Part shown: positions 33,440 to 42,249 of the stretch, one piece after another
Layout of the letters: the number at the start of each line of letters is the position of its first letter
Position numbering within the stretch: the first letter of the stretch is position 1
Origin: Candidatus Omnitrophota bacterium
Lineage (GTDB): Bacteria > Omnitrophota > Gorgyraeia > Gygaellales > Profunditerraquicolaceae
Direction: 5' to 3'
Assembly (NCBI GenBank): GCA_028717885.1
Contig: JAQUMX010000011.1
Span: 1-42,249 of the forward strand
DNA length: 42,249 nt
Program-made: the position numbers and the translations under genes
The notes under the pieces: model-generated
The model's input: the letters and a program-made list of their open reading frames with translations, nothing else
Told to the model about the DNA's origin: nothing
Database searches by the model: none

Positions 33440-34877
33440 ACATATCGGCTACGATGATCCTCTGGAAATTTATTTATCCAGGCTGGAAGGGCTTTTAAGC
33501 GCCGATTACCGGATTTCCCGGCGTTCTGTAGCTTTGCTGATCCTGCAAGAAGACAAGGAAATTTTAAATTTAGTGCAGGAGAAGGAAAAAACCCATCGGC
33601 AAGAAATCGCGGGAATCATCGAGGAAGCAAAAAAACATTTTTCTCATCCGCTTAATTACATTATCAGCCTCTGCCGCCAGAAGGAAGCTGCTTTGATTTC
33701 CGGGCAGGTAATGTCTGTTAAAAAAAACACAAAAAATTCCTTACGGTCAATTGTTAGCCGCGCGATGATGAATCCTTTTATCGGCGGGCCATTCCTTTTG
33801 CTCGTGCTTTATTACGGATTATATAAATTCGTGGGAGTTTTTGGGGCCGGCGTGTTGGTGAATTTTCTGGAGGAGCATATTTTTTCTTCGCACGTTAACC
33901 CGATCATGATCAGTTTGGTTAAAAACACAGTGCATTTCCAGCCCTTACAGGATTTATTAGTAGGAGATTACGGTATTATTACGCTGGGATTTCGTTACGC
34001 CTTTGCAATTATTTTGCCGATCGTGGCCACTTTTTTCTTTGCTTTTGCGATTATCGAAGATACAGGATATTTACCGCGCCTGGCAATGCTGGTGGATCAG
34101 CTTTTTAAAAAAATCGGGCTTTCCGGTAGGGCAGTTATACCTTTAGTTTTAGGTTTAGGCTGCAGCACTATGGCTACCATTGTTACGCGTACTCTTCCGA
34201 CCAAACGCGAGCGTATTATCGCTACATTGCTTTTGGCTTTGGCAATTCCTTGTTCCGCACAGATGGGCGTGATCATGGGCTTGCTTGGGGATAAGCCATT
34301 GGGGCTGGTGATTTGGCTCTTGGTTATTATCGGCGTATTTTTGATTGTCGGATTTCTTGCCGCTAAAATTATGCCGGGAGAGTTACCGTCTTTTTATATG
34401 GAAATCCCGCCCCTGCGTCTGCCGCACCTCTGGAATATTTTACGTAAAACCTTTGTGCGCCTGAAATGGTATTTTTTCGAAGTTTTACCGCTTTTTGTTT
34501 TTGCCAGCGTGTTTATCTGGTTAGGGCAATTAACGGGCGTCTTTAATTTCCTGGTTAAGATCATGGAGTATCCTATTAGGCTCATCGGCTTGCCTTCTCA
34601 AGCTTCGGTAGCGTTTCTCTTCGGATTTTTCCGCAGGGATTATGGGGCAGCCGGTCTTTACGATTTGAAGAAAGCAGGATTACTTTCGGGGAATCAATTA
34701 GTAATCGGCTGTATTACGCTCACTTTATTCCTGCCTTGTATTGCCCAGCTTCTGATGAATATCAAAGAACGGGGTTTAAGGCTGGGAATAGCAATGTCGG
34801 TTTTTATCCTTTTTTTCTCTTTTGCCGTGGGGTTTGCCGTAAGCCAGATTTTTCTTTTGTTTCATCTGCACATTTAA
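33420..34877 (+). CDS. FeoB transmembrane permease domain (split FeoB, part 2)
   Basis: AIIEDTGYLPRLAMLVDQLFKKIGLSGRAVIPLVLGLGCSTMATIVTRTLPTKRERIIATLLLALAIPCSAQ; overlaps part 1 in the +1 frame. Confidence 0.92.
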   Translation: MSKSFAKHIGYDDPLEIYLSRLEGLLSADYRISRRSVALLILQEDKEILNLVQEKEKTHRQEIAGIIEEAKKHFSHPLNYIISLCRQKEAALISGQVMSVKKNTKNSLRSIVSRAMMNPFIGGPFLLLVLYYGLYKFVGVFGAGVLVNFLEEHIFSSHVNPIMISLVKNTVHFQPLQDLLVGDYGIITLGFRYAFAIILPIVATFFFAFAIIEDTGYLPRLAMLVDQLFKKIGLSGRAVIPLVLGLGCSTMATIVTRTLPTKRERIIATLLLALAIPCSAQMGVIMGLLGDKPLGLVIWLLVIIGVFLIVGFLAAKIMPGELPSFYMEIPPLRLPHLWNILRKTFVRLKWYFFEVLPLFVFASVFIWLGQLTGVFNFLVKIMEYPIRLIGLPSQASVAFLFGFFRRDYGAAGLYDLKKAGLLSGNQLVIGCITLTLFLPCIAQLLMNIKERGLRLGIAMSVFILFFSFAVGFAVSQIFLLFHLHI

Positions 34878-34895
34878 ATCAGGAGTTTTTTTAAG

Positions 34896-35147
34896 ATGCC
34901 AGGAGCTATTGATCACGAGGGAATCGTCTCGTTGGTAGAATTAAAAATAAAAAAGAAGGGGAAGGTAGCGTATCTGCGGGCAAAGGATCGTCACCAGATG
35001 CAGAAGTTGATTGCTATCGGCGCGCTTCCCGGAACGGCAATCGTTTTACTGCAAAAATTTCCTTCTTATGTTTTTGAGCTGGGGCACAGCCAGTTTGCCG
35101 TAGATAAGGAACTGGCGCAGGCTATTTTTGTAAAGGTGAGTAAATGA
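34896..35147 (+). CDS. FeoA-domain protein
   Basis: 83 aa SH3-like FeoA pattern (LIAIGALPGTAIVLLQKFPSYVFELGHSQFAVDKELAQAIFV). Confidence 0.85.
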   Translation: MPGAIDHEGIVSLVELKIKKKGKVAYLRAKDRHQMQKLIAIGALPGTAIVLLQKFPSYVFELGHSQFAVDKELAQAIFVKVSK

Positions 35148-36148
35148 AAGCCATTGCTTTGATCTCCGGGGGGCTGGACAGTACTTTAGCGGCAAGGTTG
35201 ATGCAGGAATTAGGCGTAGAACTGGTATGTTTAAATACAGCCAGCCCTTTTTGCCAATGCAATCACCGTTCCGCTCAGGGGTGTTTTCATGGCGCACAAG
35301 ATGTAGCCAGGAATCTCGGCCTAAAATTAGTCAGCATAAATGTAACCGAGGAATTCCTGCCGATTGTCAGAAACCCCGAGCATGGCTATGGCTCGCACTT
35401 AAACCCTTGTATCGATTGCCGGATCCTGCTTTTTAAAAAAGCAAAGGAGCTAATGCAGAAAGAAGGAGCCTCTTTTTTGGTAAGTGGTGAAGTCTTAGGG
35501 CAGAGGCCGATGTCGCAACGTAAACGCGCTATGCATTTAATTGAAAAAGAAGCAGGGGTAGAAGGCTTGGTCTTGCGTCCTCTTTCCGCCCGGGTCCTGC
35601 CGCCCACGATCATGGAAAAGCAGGGTTGGATTGAAAGAGATAAGTTACTGGCAATTGTCGGCAGGCGCAGAAGCGAACAATTTGCTTTAGCGCAACATTT
35701 CGGGATCAAGGATTACCCCTGTCCGGCAGGAGGGTGCCTGCTTACTGACCCGGGATTTAGCCGGCGTTTAAAAGACCTGATGGAACACGATGAGTTTAAT
35801 CTGGAGAATATTTTATTGCTTAAAATAGGCAGGCATTTCCGCCTCAATAACCAAGCAAAATTAGTCGTAGGCAGGAATGAAGAGGAGAACAAGCGCCTAA
35901 GTAGCTTATCCAGGGAAGGCGACCTGGTTTTTTTACCTGAAGAAGAAGTTGCCGGCCCAACCTGTTTGGGGCGCGGAAAATTCGACCTTCAATTAATAGA
36001 GTTAGCCTGCGGAATTTCCAGTTTCTACTGCGATTTGAATGGCGCGCCTCAGGCAAGCATTCTTTATAATGAATTTTCCGGCCAAAAGCAACGGTTTGAT
36101 CAGGCTATACCTTTAGAGAAGGAAAGGCTAGAAAAGCTACGCATATGA
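35144..36148 (+). CDS. PP-loop ATPase, ThiI/MnmA-like tRNA thiolation-type protein
   Basis: ALISGGLDSTLAARLM PP-loop, CIDCR, YPCPAGGCLLTDPGFSRRLKDL. Confidence 0.78.
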   Translation: MKAIALISGGLDSTLAARLMQELGVELVCLNTASPFCQCNHRSAQGCFHGAQDVARNLGLKLVSINVTEEFLPIVRNPEHGYGSHLNPCIDCRILLFKKAKELMQKEGASFLVSGEVLGQRPMSQRKRAMHLIEKEAGVEGLVLRPLSARVLPPTIMEKQGWIERDKLLAIVGRRRSEQFALAQHFGIKDYPCPAGGCLLTDPGFSRRLKDLMEHDEFNLENILLLKIGRHFRLNNQAKLVVGRNEEENKRLSSLSREGDLVFLPEEEVAGPTCLGRGKFDLQLIELACGISSFYCDLNGAPQASILYNEFSGQKQRFDQAIPLEKERLEKLRI

Positions 36149-37164
36149 AAGAGGCTTTGCTTTACGAAAAGCTGAAGGCAAAAGAAGTGCATTGTTATCT
36201 CTGCGCGCATCATTGCCATATTCAGGATAAGCATTTTGGATTTTGCGGGGTAAGGGAGAATATGGGTGGTGTTCTTTATACCCATGCCTATGGTAAGGCC
36301 ATTGCCGCGCATGTAGACCCGATAGAGAAGAAGCCGCTTTATCATTTTTTGCCCGGGACAGAAAGTTTTTCCCTTGCGACTATCGGATGCAATTTTCGCT
36401 GCGGTTTTTGCCAGAACTGGGAAATCTCTCAGAAGTCCTTTAGGGATAACCAGATTTTAGGCGGTGCGGAATTATCTCCGGAAGAAATTGTTGCACAGGC
36501 TCAAGCTGCTAATTGCCGAAGTATTTCTTACACTTATACGGAACCGACGATATTCTTTGAGTATGCGCTGGAAACCGCAAAACTGGCGAAAGCGAAAAAT
36601 TTAAAGAATATTTTTGTCACTAACGGCTACATGACCGAAGAAGCCTTAAAAACGATCCAGCCTTATTTGGATGCGGCAAATATAGATTTGAAATTTTTTA
36701 AGGAGGATTCCTATAAAAAGATGTGTAGCGGAAGCTTGAGGCCGGTACTGGAAACTATTCGCCTGATGAAGGGCCTGGGAATCTGGGTAGAGGTGACTAC
36801 CCTGATTGTCCCGGGTGAAAACGATTCCCCGGAAGAGTTAAACGCAATCTCAGGATACCTTGCTGCTCTGGATAAAAATATCCCCTGGCATGTTTCGCGT
36901 TTTCATCCGGATTACCGTTTTAATGAATATAGCTTTACTCCCGAAGAAGCTCTAAAGCAAGCTCTGGAAGCTGGTAAGCGTAGCGGCCTTACCTATATAT
37001 ATGCCGGCAATGTCTCCGGGTTCGGCAGTAATACCATTTGCCCTAAATGCAAAAAGTTATTGATTAAACGCAGCGGATTTGATATTTTGAAGTATCATTT
37101 GAAAGAGAATATGTGTAAGTTTTGCGCAGAGAAAATAGCCGGGGTATTTTTAAGCAAAGCTTAG
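36145..37164 (+). CDS. amrS: AmmeMemoRadiSam system radical SAM enzyme
   Basis: CYLCAHHCHIQDKHFGFCGVRENMGG, GCNFRCGFCQNWEISQ (CxxxCxxC), YTYTEPTIFFEYALETAKLAK. Confidence 0.93.
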   Translation: MKEALLYEKLKAKEVHCYLCAHHCHIQDKHFGFCGVRENMGGVLYTHAYGKAIAAHVDPIEKKPLYHFLPGTESFSLATIGCNFRCGFCQNWEISQKSFRDNQILGGAELSPEEIVAQAQAANCRSISYTYTEPTIFFEYALETAKLAKAKNLKNIFVTNGYMTEEALKTIQPYLDAANIDLKFFKEDSYKKMCSGSLRPVLETIRLMKGLGIWVEVTTLIVPGENDSPEELNAISGYLAALDKNIPWHVSRFHPDYRFNEYSFTPEEALKQALEAGKRSGLTYIYAGNVSGFGSNTICPKCKKLLIKRSGFDILKYHLKENMCKFCAEKIAGVFLSKA

Positions 37165-37185
37165 CCTTAACGCGGGAGGTACGTA

Positions 37186-37416
37186 ATGGGGCGTAAAACG
37201 AAGCTAGTCAAGTGGGCATTAGCCCTAGTTCTTATTTTTGCCGGGTTTTTCACGCTGACAAAATCTTTGCAGGCGCAGGCTGATAAAGGCTCCAATATGG
37301 ATATTTCCGCTTCTAAATTGGACCAGGTCTTGGCTGGGCAAGAGCAGATTTTGAAAGATCTGGCAGAAATTAAAGAGAAAGTAACCAATATCCAGCTCTA
37401 TACAAATAAACTTTAA
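37186..37416 (+). CDS. Small secreted/anchored coiled-coil protein
   Basis: Signal/anchor segment then LDQVLAGQEQILKDLAEIKEKVTNIQLYTNKL; SD GGGAGGT. Confidence 0.65.
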   Translation: MGRKTKLVKWALALVLIFAGFFTLTKSLQAQADKGSNMDISASKLDQVLAGQEQILKDLAEIKEKVTNIQLYTNKL

Positions 37417-37448
37417 GCAATGAAATCTTGGTCTGCGTTTTCTAAATT

Positions 37449-38252
37449 ATGAAAAAAATAAAAATTGACGCCTTTAGATTGTTGGAAAGAGTCAAAAAAG
37501 AAAAACCGCTGGTGCATCATTTAACCAATTGGGTGACAATCTATGATTGCGCCAATATTGTTAAAGTGCTGGGCGCTTCTCCGGTAATGGCGCACGCAAA
37601 AGAAGAAGTAGGGGAAATGGCGGGAATTGCTTCAAGTCTGGTTCTAAACATCGGAACTCTCACTGTGGATTTTGTAGAGGCAATGAAAATAGCTGCCCGG
37701 GCTGCGAATAAAAAAGGGATTCCTGTAATATTGGATGCCTGCGGAGCCGGAGCCACAGCTTTGCGCAATGAAAAATCTTTCGAGCTGCTGCGGGAATGCA
37801 GGATTGACATTCTTAAAGGCAATGCCTCGGAAATTTCCCGGATTGCCGGAGAAGATGTGCGCACTAAGGGAGTTGATGCCGCGCAAACAAAAAATAACCT
37901 GGTGCAGACGGCAAAAGCTTTAAGCAAAGAATGGGGTTGTGTGGTGGTAGTTACCGGAAAAGAAGACATCGTCGCATCTAAGGATAAATTTTATCTGATT
38001 AAAAACGGGCATCCCAGGATGTCTGAGGTTGTCGGCACCGGCTGTATGGCTACCTCTGTGATTGCTACTTTTGCCGGAGTTTGCCGGGATCTTGCCCTGG
38101 CAGCGGTGGCAGGATTAGTTTGTTTTGAGATTAGTGCGGAATGCGCCGCAAAGAAAACTTCCGGGCCGGGGGCTTTCAAAGAAAAATTATTCGATTGCCT
38201 TTATTTTTTGGATAAAAAGGCAATTGACCGAATGCAAAGAGTAGAGGGATGA
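37449..38252 (+). CDS. thiM: Hydroxyethylthiazole kinase
   Basis: PLVHHLTNWVTIYDCANIVKVLGASPVMAHAKEEV, ILKGNASEI, VVGTGCMATSVIATF. Confidence 0.95.
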   Translation: MKKIKIDAFRLLERVKKEKPLVHHLTNWVTIYDCANIVKVLGASPVMAHAKEEVGEMAGIASSLVLNIGTLTVDFVEAMKIAARAANKKGIPVILDACGAGATALRNEKSFELLRECRIDILKGNASEISRIAGEDVRTKGVDAAQTKNNLVQTAKALSKEWGCVVVVTGKEDIVASKDKFYLIKNGHPRMSEVVGTGCMATSVIATFAGVCRDLALAAVAGLVCFEISAECAAKKTSGPGAFKEKLFDCLYFLDKKAIDRMQRVEG

Positions 38253-38851
38253 AAGGCTTCTATTTTATTACCGATGAACATTTGAGCCGCAGAGGCCTTT
38301 TCCATGACGTAGAAGATGCCTTGAAGGCGGGAGTAAAGATCGTACAATACAGGAATAAAGCCCTTTCTACGGCGGAAATGTTTCAAGAAGCAGCCAAGTT
38401 GAGGAAGCTATGCCGCAGGATTACTTTTCTGATCAATGACCGGATAGATTTGGCTTTGGCTGTAGGAGCAGACGGAGTGCATTTGGGGCAGGATGACCTT
38501 CCGATACAAGCAGCAAGAAAAATCCTGGGGAAAAATAAAATTATCGGATTAACCGTGCATTCCTTGGCAGAAGCAAAACTGGCATTTAAGAAAGGCGCAA
38601 ATTACCTGGGAGTTTCTCCGATTTTCAGCACCCGCACCAAACTGGATGCTGGTAAGCCGGTAGGTTGCAGCCTAATCAGCAAGATAAAAGAGAAAATAGA
38701 TTTGCCGATTGTGGCAGTGGGCGGGATCAATCTTTTTAATGCCAAAACAGTGATTTATTCTGGAGCCGATTGTGTTGCCGTGATTTCTGCGGTGTTGGCA
38801 AAAAAAAGCGTGAGCGCAGAAATCAAGAAATTCCAAAGATTATTCCTATAA
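38249..38851 (+). CDS. thiE: Thiamine-phosphate synthase
   Basis: GVKIVQYRNKALST, FLINDRIDLALAVGADGVHLGQDDLP, GVSPIFSTRTKLDAG, GGI. Confidence 0.94.
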   Translation: MKGFYFITDEHLSRRGLFHDVEDALKAGVKIVQYRNKALSTAEMFQEAAKLRKLCRRITFLINDRIDLALAVGADGVHLGQDDLPIQAARKILGKNKIIGLTVHSLAEAKLAFKKGANYLGVSPIFSTRTKLDAGKPVGCSLISKIKEKIDLPIVAVGGINLFNAKTVIYSGADCVAVISAVLAKKSVSAEIKKFQRLFL

Positions 38852-38854
38852 ATT

Positions 38855-41029
38855 ATGGAAAAAATAATTCTGCAGGTGTCCGGCATGCATTGTGCCTCTT
38901 GTGCGGCAAATATCGAAAGGGCCTTAGGCAGGCTCGATGGGGTTTTACAGGCAAATGTTAATTTTGCCTCTGAAGAAGCCTATATCGAATATGACCCGCA
39001 AAAGATTTCTCTTGGCAGCCTTGAAGCGGCAATTGATAATAGCGGATATAAGGTAATCAAGCAGGGGCAGCCGCAAGTAAATGAAACCCTTAGTATCAGT
39101 GTCAGGTTTTTAATCTCGCTTCTTTTTTCCCTTCCTTTAATGTACTTGGCAATGAGCGTGCACTTTAAATTCCCGCTTTCCGCTCATATTACGGATAATA
39201 TGGCTTTAATCCAATTCCTGCTTGCTACACCGGTAGTCGTTGCCGGCTACCCTTTTTTTAAGCGGGGGATATTAACGCTTTTTAAAACCCGCAATGCCAA
39301 CATGGATACCCTGATTACTCTGGGTGTAGGCAGCGCCTATCTTTATAGCCTGATCGGGCAGGCGAACCTTTATTATGAAGTCGCCGCATTTTTACTTACC
39401 TTTATTATGCTTGGCAGGCTGTTGGAATCCAGGGCCAAAGCAAAAACTTCCCAGGCAGTCAATAAACTTTTGAAATTGCAAGCTAAGACCGCAATCGTGA
39501 TCAGAGGAAATTCCGAAATCGAAGTCCCTATTGAAGAGCTCGTGCTTGATGATATCGTAATCGTGCGGCCGGGAGAAAGGATACCCGCTGACGGCGTAGT
39601 GGTAGAGGGGCACTCCGGAGTTGACGAGTCCATGATTACCGGAGAAAGTATCCCGGTAGAAAAATCAACCGGTAGCCTCGTAATCGGCGCTACGATAAAT
39701 AAGAACGGGACCTTTAAATTCCGCGCAACGCGTATCGGTAAGGAAACGGTTTTGGCGCAGATCATCAGGTTAGTCCGCCAGGCGCAGGCATCTAAAGCGC
39801 CGATCCAGGCTTTGGCAGATAAAATTTCCGCTTATTTCGTACCGACAGTATTGATTATCGCAATAACTGCTTTGATTGTTTGGCTTTTCTTTGGGGCGGG
39901 TTTTGCTTTTGCGCTTTCGATATTTATTTCCGTGCTGATTATCGCCTGCCCCTGTGCTTTGGGATTGGCTACGCCAACTGCAGTAATGGTAGCAACCGGG
40001 GTTGCGGCAAATCAAGGGATCCTGATTAAAACCGCCCAGAGCCTGGAATTTTTTCATCAGGTGAAAGCTGTTATTTTCGATAAAACAGGCACACTTACTC
40101 AGGGAGTGCCTTCGATTACGGATATAGTTAGCATAAAAGAAATAAGCCAGAATGATATTTTAAGGTACGCAGTGATTGCGGAAAAGCGTTCGGAACACCC
40201 GCTGGCAGAAGCAGTGGTAAATTTCGCCAAAAAAAATAATCTGGAAATTCCCGATCCGGATGTTTTTAATTCTCTTACCGGTAAGGGGGTAATTGCACGT
40301 TTCGAAGGACAAGTGGTCCTCTTGGGGAACCGCAAACTGTTTTTAGACCGTCAAATCGATATTTCACCGGTAGAAAAACAAATGGATATTTTTGAGCGGC
40401 AGGGCAAGACGGTGATGATCGTAGGCCTGCAGAGTGAGGCAATCGGGTTGATTGCTTTGGCAGATACGCTGAAGGAGTTCTCTCAATCCGTGATTAGTGA
40501 GTTAAAAAGGATGGGTAAGTGGGTGATGATGATTTCCGGGGATAATCGCACTACTGCGCAGGCAATCGGTGCAGAGCTGGGGATCCACAAAATCCTGGCA
40601 GAAGTTTTACCGGCAGATAAAGTGCATGAAATCCAGCGTCTGCAATCAGAAGGGATTAAGGTTGCGATGGTAGGCGACGGCATTAATGACGCCCCGGCTT
40701 TGGCTCAGGCAGATATTGGGGTGGCTATCGGCGCAGGCACAGATATTGCGATTGAATCCGGGGATATAGTGCTGATTAAAGATGACTTAAGGGATGTGGT
40801 TACGGCAATGGACCTGTCCCGTTATGCAATGAAAAAAGTGAAGCAGAATTTTTTCTGGGCATTTGTCTATAATATCATCGGCATTCCTTTAGCTGTGGGC
40901 ATGCTTTATCCGGTTACCGGCTTTCTTTTAAGCCCGGTAATTGCCGGTATTGCCATGGCCTGCAGTTCTTTAAGCGTAGTCAGTAATTCTTTGTCGATGC
41001 GCAGGTATAAGCGGCCGGTATTTTCTTAA
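38855..41029 (+). CDS. copA: Copper-type heavy-metal P1B ATPase
   Basis: N-terminal [18 protein letters not shown] motif [43 protein letters not shown]. Confidence 0.95.
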   Translation: MEKIILQVSGMHCASCAANIERALGRLDGVLQANVNFASEEAYIEYDPQKISLGSLEAAIDNSGYKVIKQGQPQVNETLSISVRFLISLLFSLPLMYLAMSVHFKFPLSAHITDNMALIQFLLATPVVVAGYPFFKRGILTLFKTRNANMDTLITLGVGSAYLYSLIGQANLYYEVAAFLLTFIMLGRLLESRAKAKTSQAVNKLLKLQAKTAIVIRGNSEIEVPIEELVLDDIVIVRPGERIPADGVVVEGHSGVDESMITGESIPVEKSTGSLVIGATINKNGTFKFRATRIGKETVLAQIIRLVRQAQASKAPIQALADKISAYFVPTVLIIAITALIVWLFFGAGFAFALSIFISVLIIACPCALGLATPTAVMVATGVAANQGILIKTAQSLEFFHQVKAVIFDKTGTLTQGVPSITDIVSIKEISQNDILRYAVIAEKRSEHPLAEAVVNFAKKNNLEIPDPDVFNSLTGKGVIARFEGQVVLLGNRKLFLDRQIDISPVEKQMDIFERQGKTVMIVGLQSEAIGLIALADTLKEFSQSVISELKRMGKWVMMISGDNRTTAQAIGAELGIHKILAEVLPADKVHEIQRLQSEGIKVAMVGDGINDAPALAQADIGVAIGAGTDIAIESGDIVLIKDDLRDVVTAMDLSRYAMKKVKQNFFWAFVYNIIGIPLAVGMLYPVTGFLLSPVIAGIAMACSSLSVVSNSLSMRRYKRPVFS

Positions 41030-41103
41030 AATCTGAATATACCGCACCTTCCCAACCAATAAACCCGCCAGTCTATAATCAGAAAAAATAATAAAAAAAA
41101 CCT

Positions 41104-41138
41104 TTGACTAAATGATACTAATATAGTATCATTTAGTC
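41104..41138 (+). promoter_or_regulatory. Promoter TTGACT-N17-TATCAT overlapping perfect inverted repeat GACTAAATGATACTA-ATA-TAGTATCATTTAGTC ending at the start codon
   Basis: Inverted repeat 41106-41120/41124-41138, read directly; ATG at 41139; no SD, so probably leaderless. Confidence 0.8.
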
Positions 41139-41540
41139 ATGAAGCTAATTACCAGGGATACTGATTATGCAATGCGCGCGCTTATTTTTCTGGCGCAACA
41201 GAAAAACAGGGTTATTTCTGTTTCGGAACTGGTGCGGGAATTGAAAACGCCCCGCCCTTTTTCAAGAAAGATTCTCCAGCAATTAAATAAGGCAAAAATC
41301 CTGCGGTCTTTTAAAGGAAATCATGGGGGGTTTATTTTGGCAAAAAAGCCGAAAGAGATTTTTTTAGTTGACCTGATCCGGGTATTCCAGGGGCCGCTTG
41401 AGCTTAATGAATGTATTTTTAAAAAGAAAATTTGCCCTAACCGTAATTGTTGCGTGTTAAGAAACAGGATTAGCAGGATCGAGAATAAAGTATTGGCTGA
41501 GTTGGGGGCAATCACAGTAGGTTCCTTGTTAAAGGAGTAA
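41139..41540 (+). CDS. Rrf2-family transcriptional regulator with Cys cluster
   Basis: MKLITRDTDYAMRALIFLAQ; FSRKILQQLNKAKILRSFKGNHGGF; CIFKKKICPNRNCC. Confidence 0.92.
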   Translation: MKLITRDTDYAMRALIFLAQQKNRVISVSELVRELKTPRPFSRKILQQLNKAKILRSFKGNHGGFILAKKPKEIFLVDLIRVFQGPLELNECIFKKKICPNRNCCVLRNRISRIENKVLAELGAITVGSLLKE

Positions 41541-41546
41541 AAACTT

Positions 41547-42236
41547 ATGTCAAAAAGGAAAATTATCAGGATTGATGAAGATAAATGTAACGGCTGCGGC
41601 GCTTGTATCCCGAATTGCCGGGAAGGGGCAATTAAAATTATTGACCATAAAGCACGTTTAGTAAGCGAAGTCTTGTGCGATGGCTTGGGAGCTTGTTTGG
41701 GAACCTGCCCCCAGGGAGCTATTACTATCGAAGAGAGAGAGGCGCAGGCTTTCGATGAAAAAAAAGTAGAAGCACACCATGCTCACCATGTAGGTTGCCC
41801 CGGGTCAAAGATTATGGATTTTAGAAAAAAGCAGGCAGGGCCAAATAGCAAGGCTTCTATCGCGGTAAATTCCGAGTTGCAGCAGTGGCCGGTACAGATT
41901 ATGCTGATACCGCCCCATGCTCCATATTTAAATAATGCGGATTTGCTGGTTGCCGCGGATTGCGTGCCTTTTGCCTATGCCAATTTTCATCAGGATTTAT
42001 TAAAAGGAAAAATAGTCTTAGTCGGCTGCCCAAAACTGGATGACCCGGATGCTTATCGGGAAAAATTCGCGAGAATATTGGGCCTCAACCAGATCAAATC
42101 CATTACCTATGCGCATATGGAAGTGCCTTGTTGCTCCGGATTGATCGGAATTATAAAAGAAGCTATCAGTGGATCAGGCAAAGATGTTGAATTTAAAGAA
42201 GCGGTGATCAGTATTCAGGGAGAACGCTTGAAATGA
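41547..42236 (+). CDS. 2x[4Fe-4S] ferredoxin-domain iron-sulfur protein
   Basis: CNGCGACIPNCREGAI and CDGLGACLGTCPQGAI clusters plus C-terminal domain. Confidence 0.9.
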   Translation: MSKRKIIRIDEDKCNGCGACIPNCREGAIKIIDHKARLVSEVLCDGLGACLGTCPQGAITIEEREAQAFDEKKVEAHHAHHVGCPGSKIMDFRKKQAGPNSKASIAVNSELQQWPVQIMLIPPHAPYLNNADLLVAADCVPFAYANFHQDLLKGKIVLVGCPKLDDPDAYREKFARILGLNQIKSITYAHMEVPCCSGLIGIIKEAISGSGKDVEFKEAVISIQGERLK

Positions 42237-42249
42237 AACTTAAATGCCC
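42233..42249 (+). CDS. Start of a further CDS truncated by the window edge (MKLKCP...)
   Basis: ATGA overlap with the ferredoxin stop; too short to identify. Confidence 0.4.

Noticed and set aside
33411-33445. Programmed -1 frameshift joining the two FeoB halves
   Set aside because: The permease frame is +1 relative to the G domain and the CAAAAAG run would favour -1, so canonical -1 slippage cannot fuse them.
37541-37969. 142-aa minus-strand ORF within thiM
   Set aside because: Antisense shadow of thiM.

Overview
The window is gene-dense (about 40 CDS) and looks like a chromosomal segment from a Gram-negative, deep-branching bacterium. Gene content and style suggest Omnitrophota, but this is inference. 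No rRNA, tRNA, CRISPR array or transposase was recognised. Main blocks: (i) uvrC (lacking the usual C-terminal HhH), an MGMT-like gene, a PilT-like ATPase with an altered Walker B, prfB with a +1 programmed frameshift site, secA, lnt (frameshifted) and MFS; (ii) lipid/envelope genes (PIG-L deacetylase, LpxL-like acyltransferase, CsgG-like lipoprotein), HAD phosphatases and PLP aminotransferases; (iii) a STAS-PilZ fusion, DUF1805 and a 59-aa half-ferritin-like protein; (iv) an isoprenoid/quinone block (ispH, polyprenyl synthase, UbiA/MenA, NDH-2); (v) a metal regulon (NikR with a palindromic operator, OM porin, CbiM/NikM-N-Q-O, ZIP, split FeoB, FeoA); (vi) PP-loop/ThiI-like, AmrS, ThiM-ThiE and CopA; (vii) an Rrf2 regulator whose start codon abuts a perfect 15-bp inverted repeat, plus a ferredoxin. 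The most notable non-coding signal is a covarying two-hairpin 5'-UTR element (hairpin with UAUCGGAU loop, hairpin with CUCU loop, then AGGAGG and ATG). It occurs upstream of prfB and a small membrane protein, with a third weaker copy upstream of a secreted protein. Other signals are a nested inverted-repeat element at the left edge, a probable minus-strand terminator/sRNA upstream of the porin, several probably leaderless promoters, and an unannotated 26-aa bTHX-like basic protein ORF.
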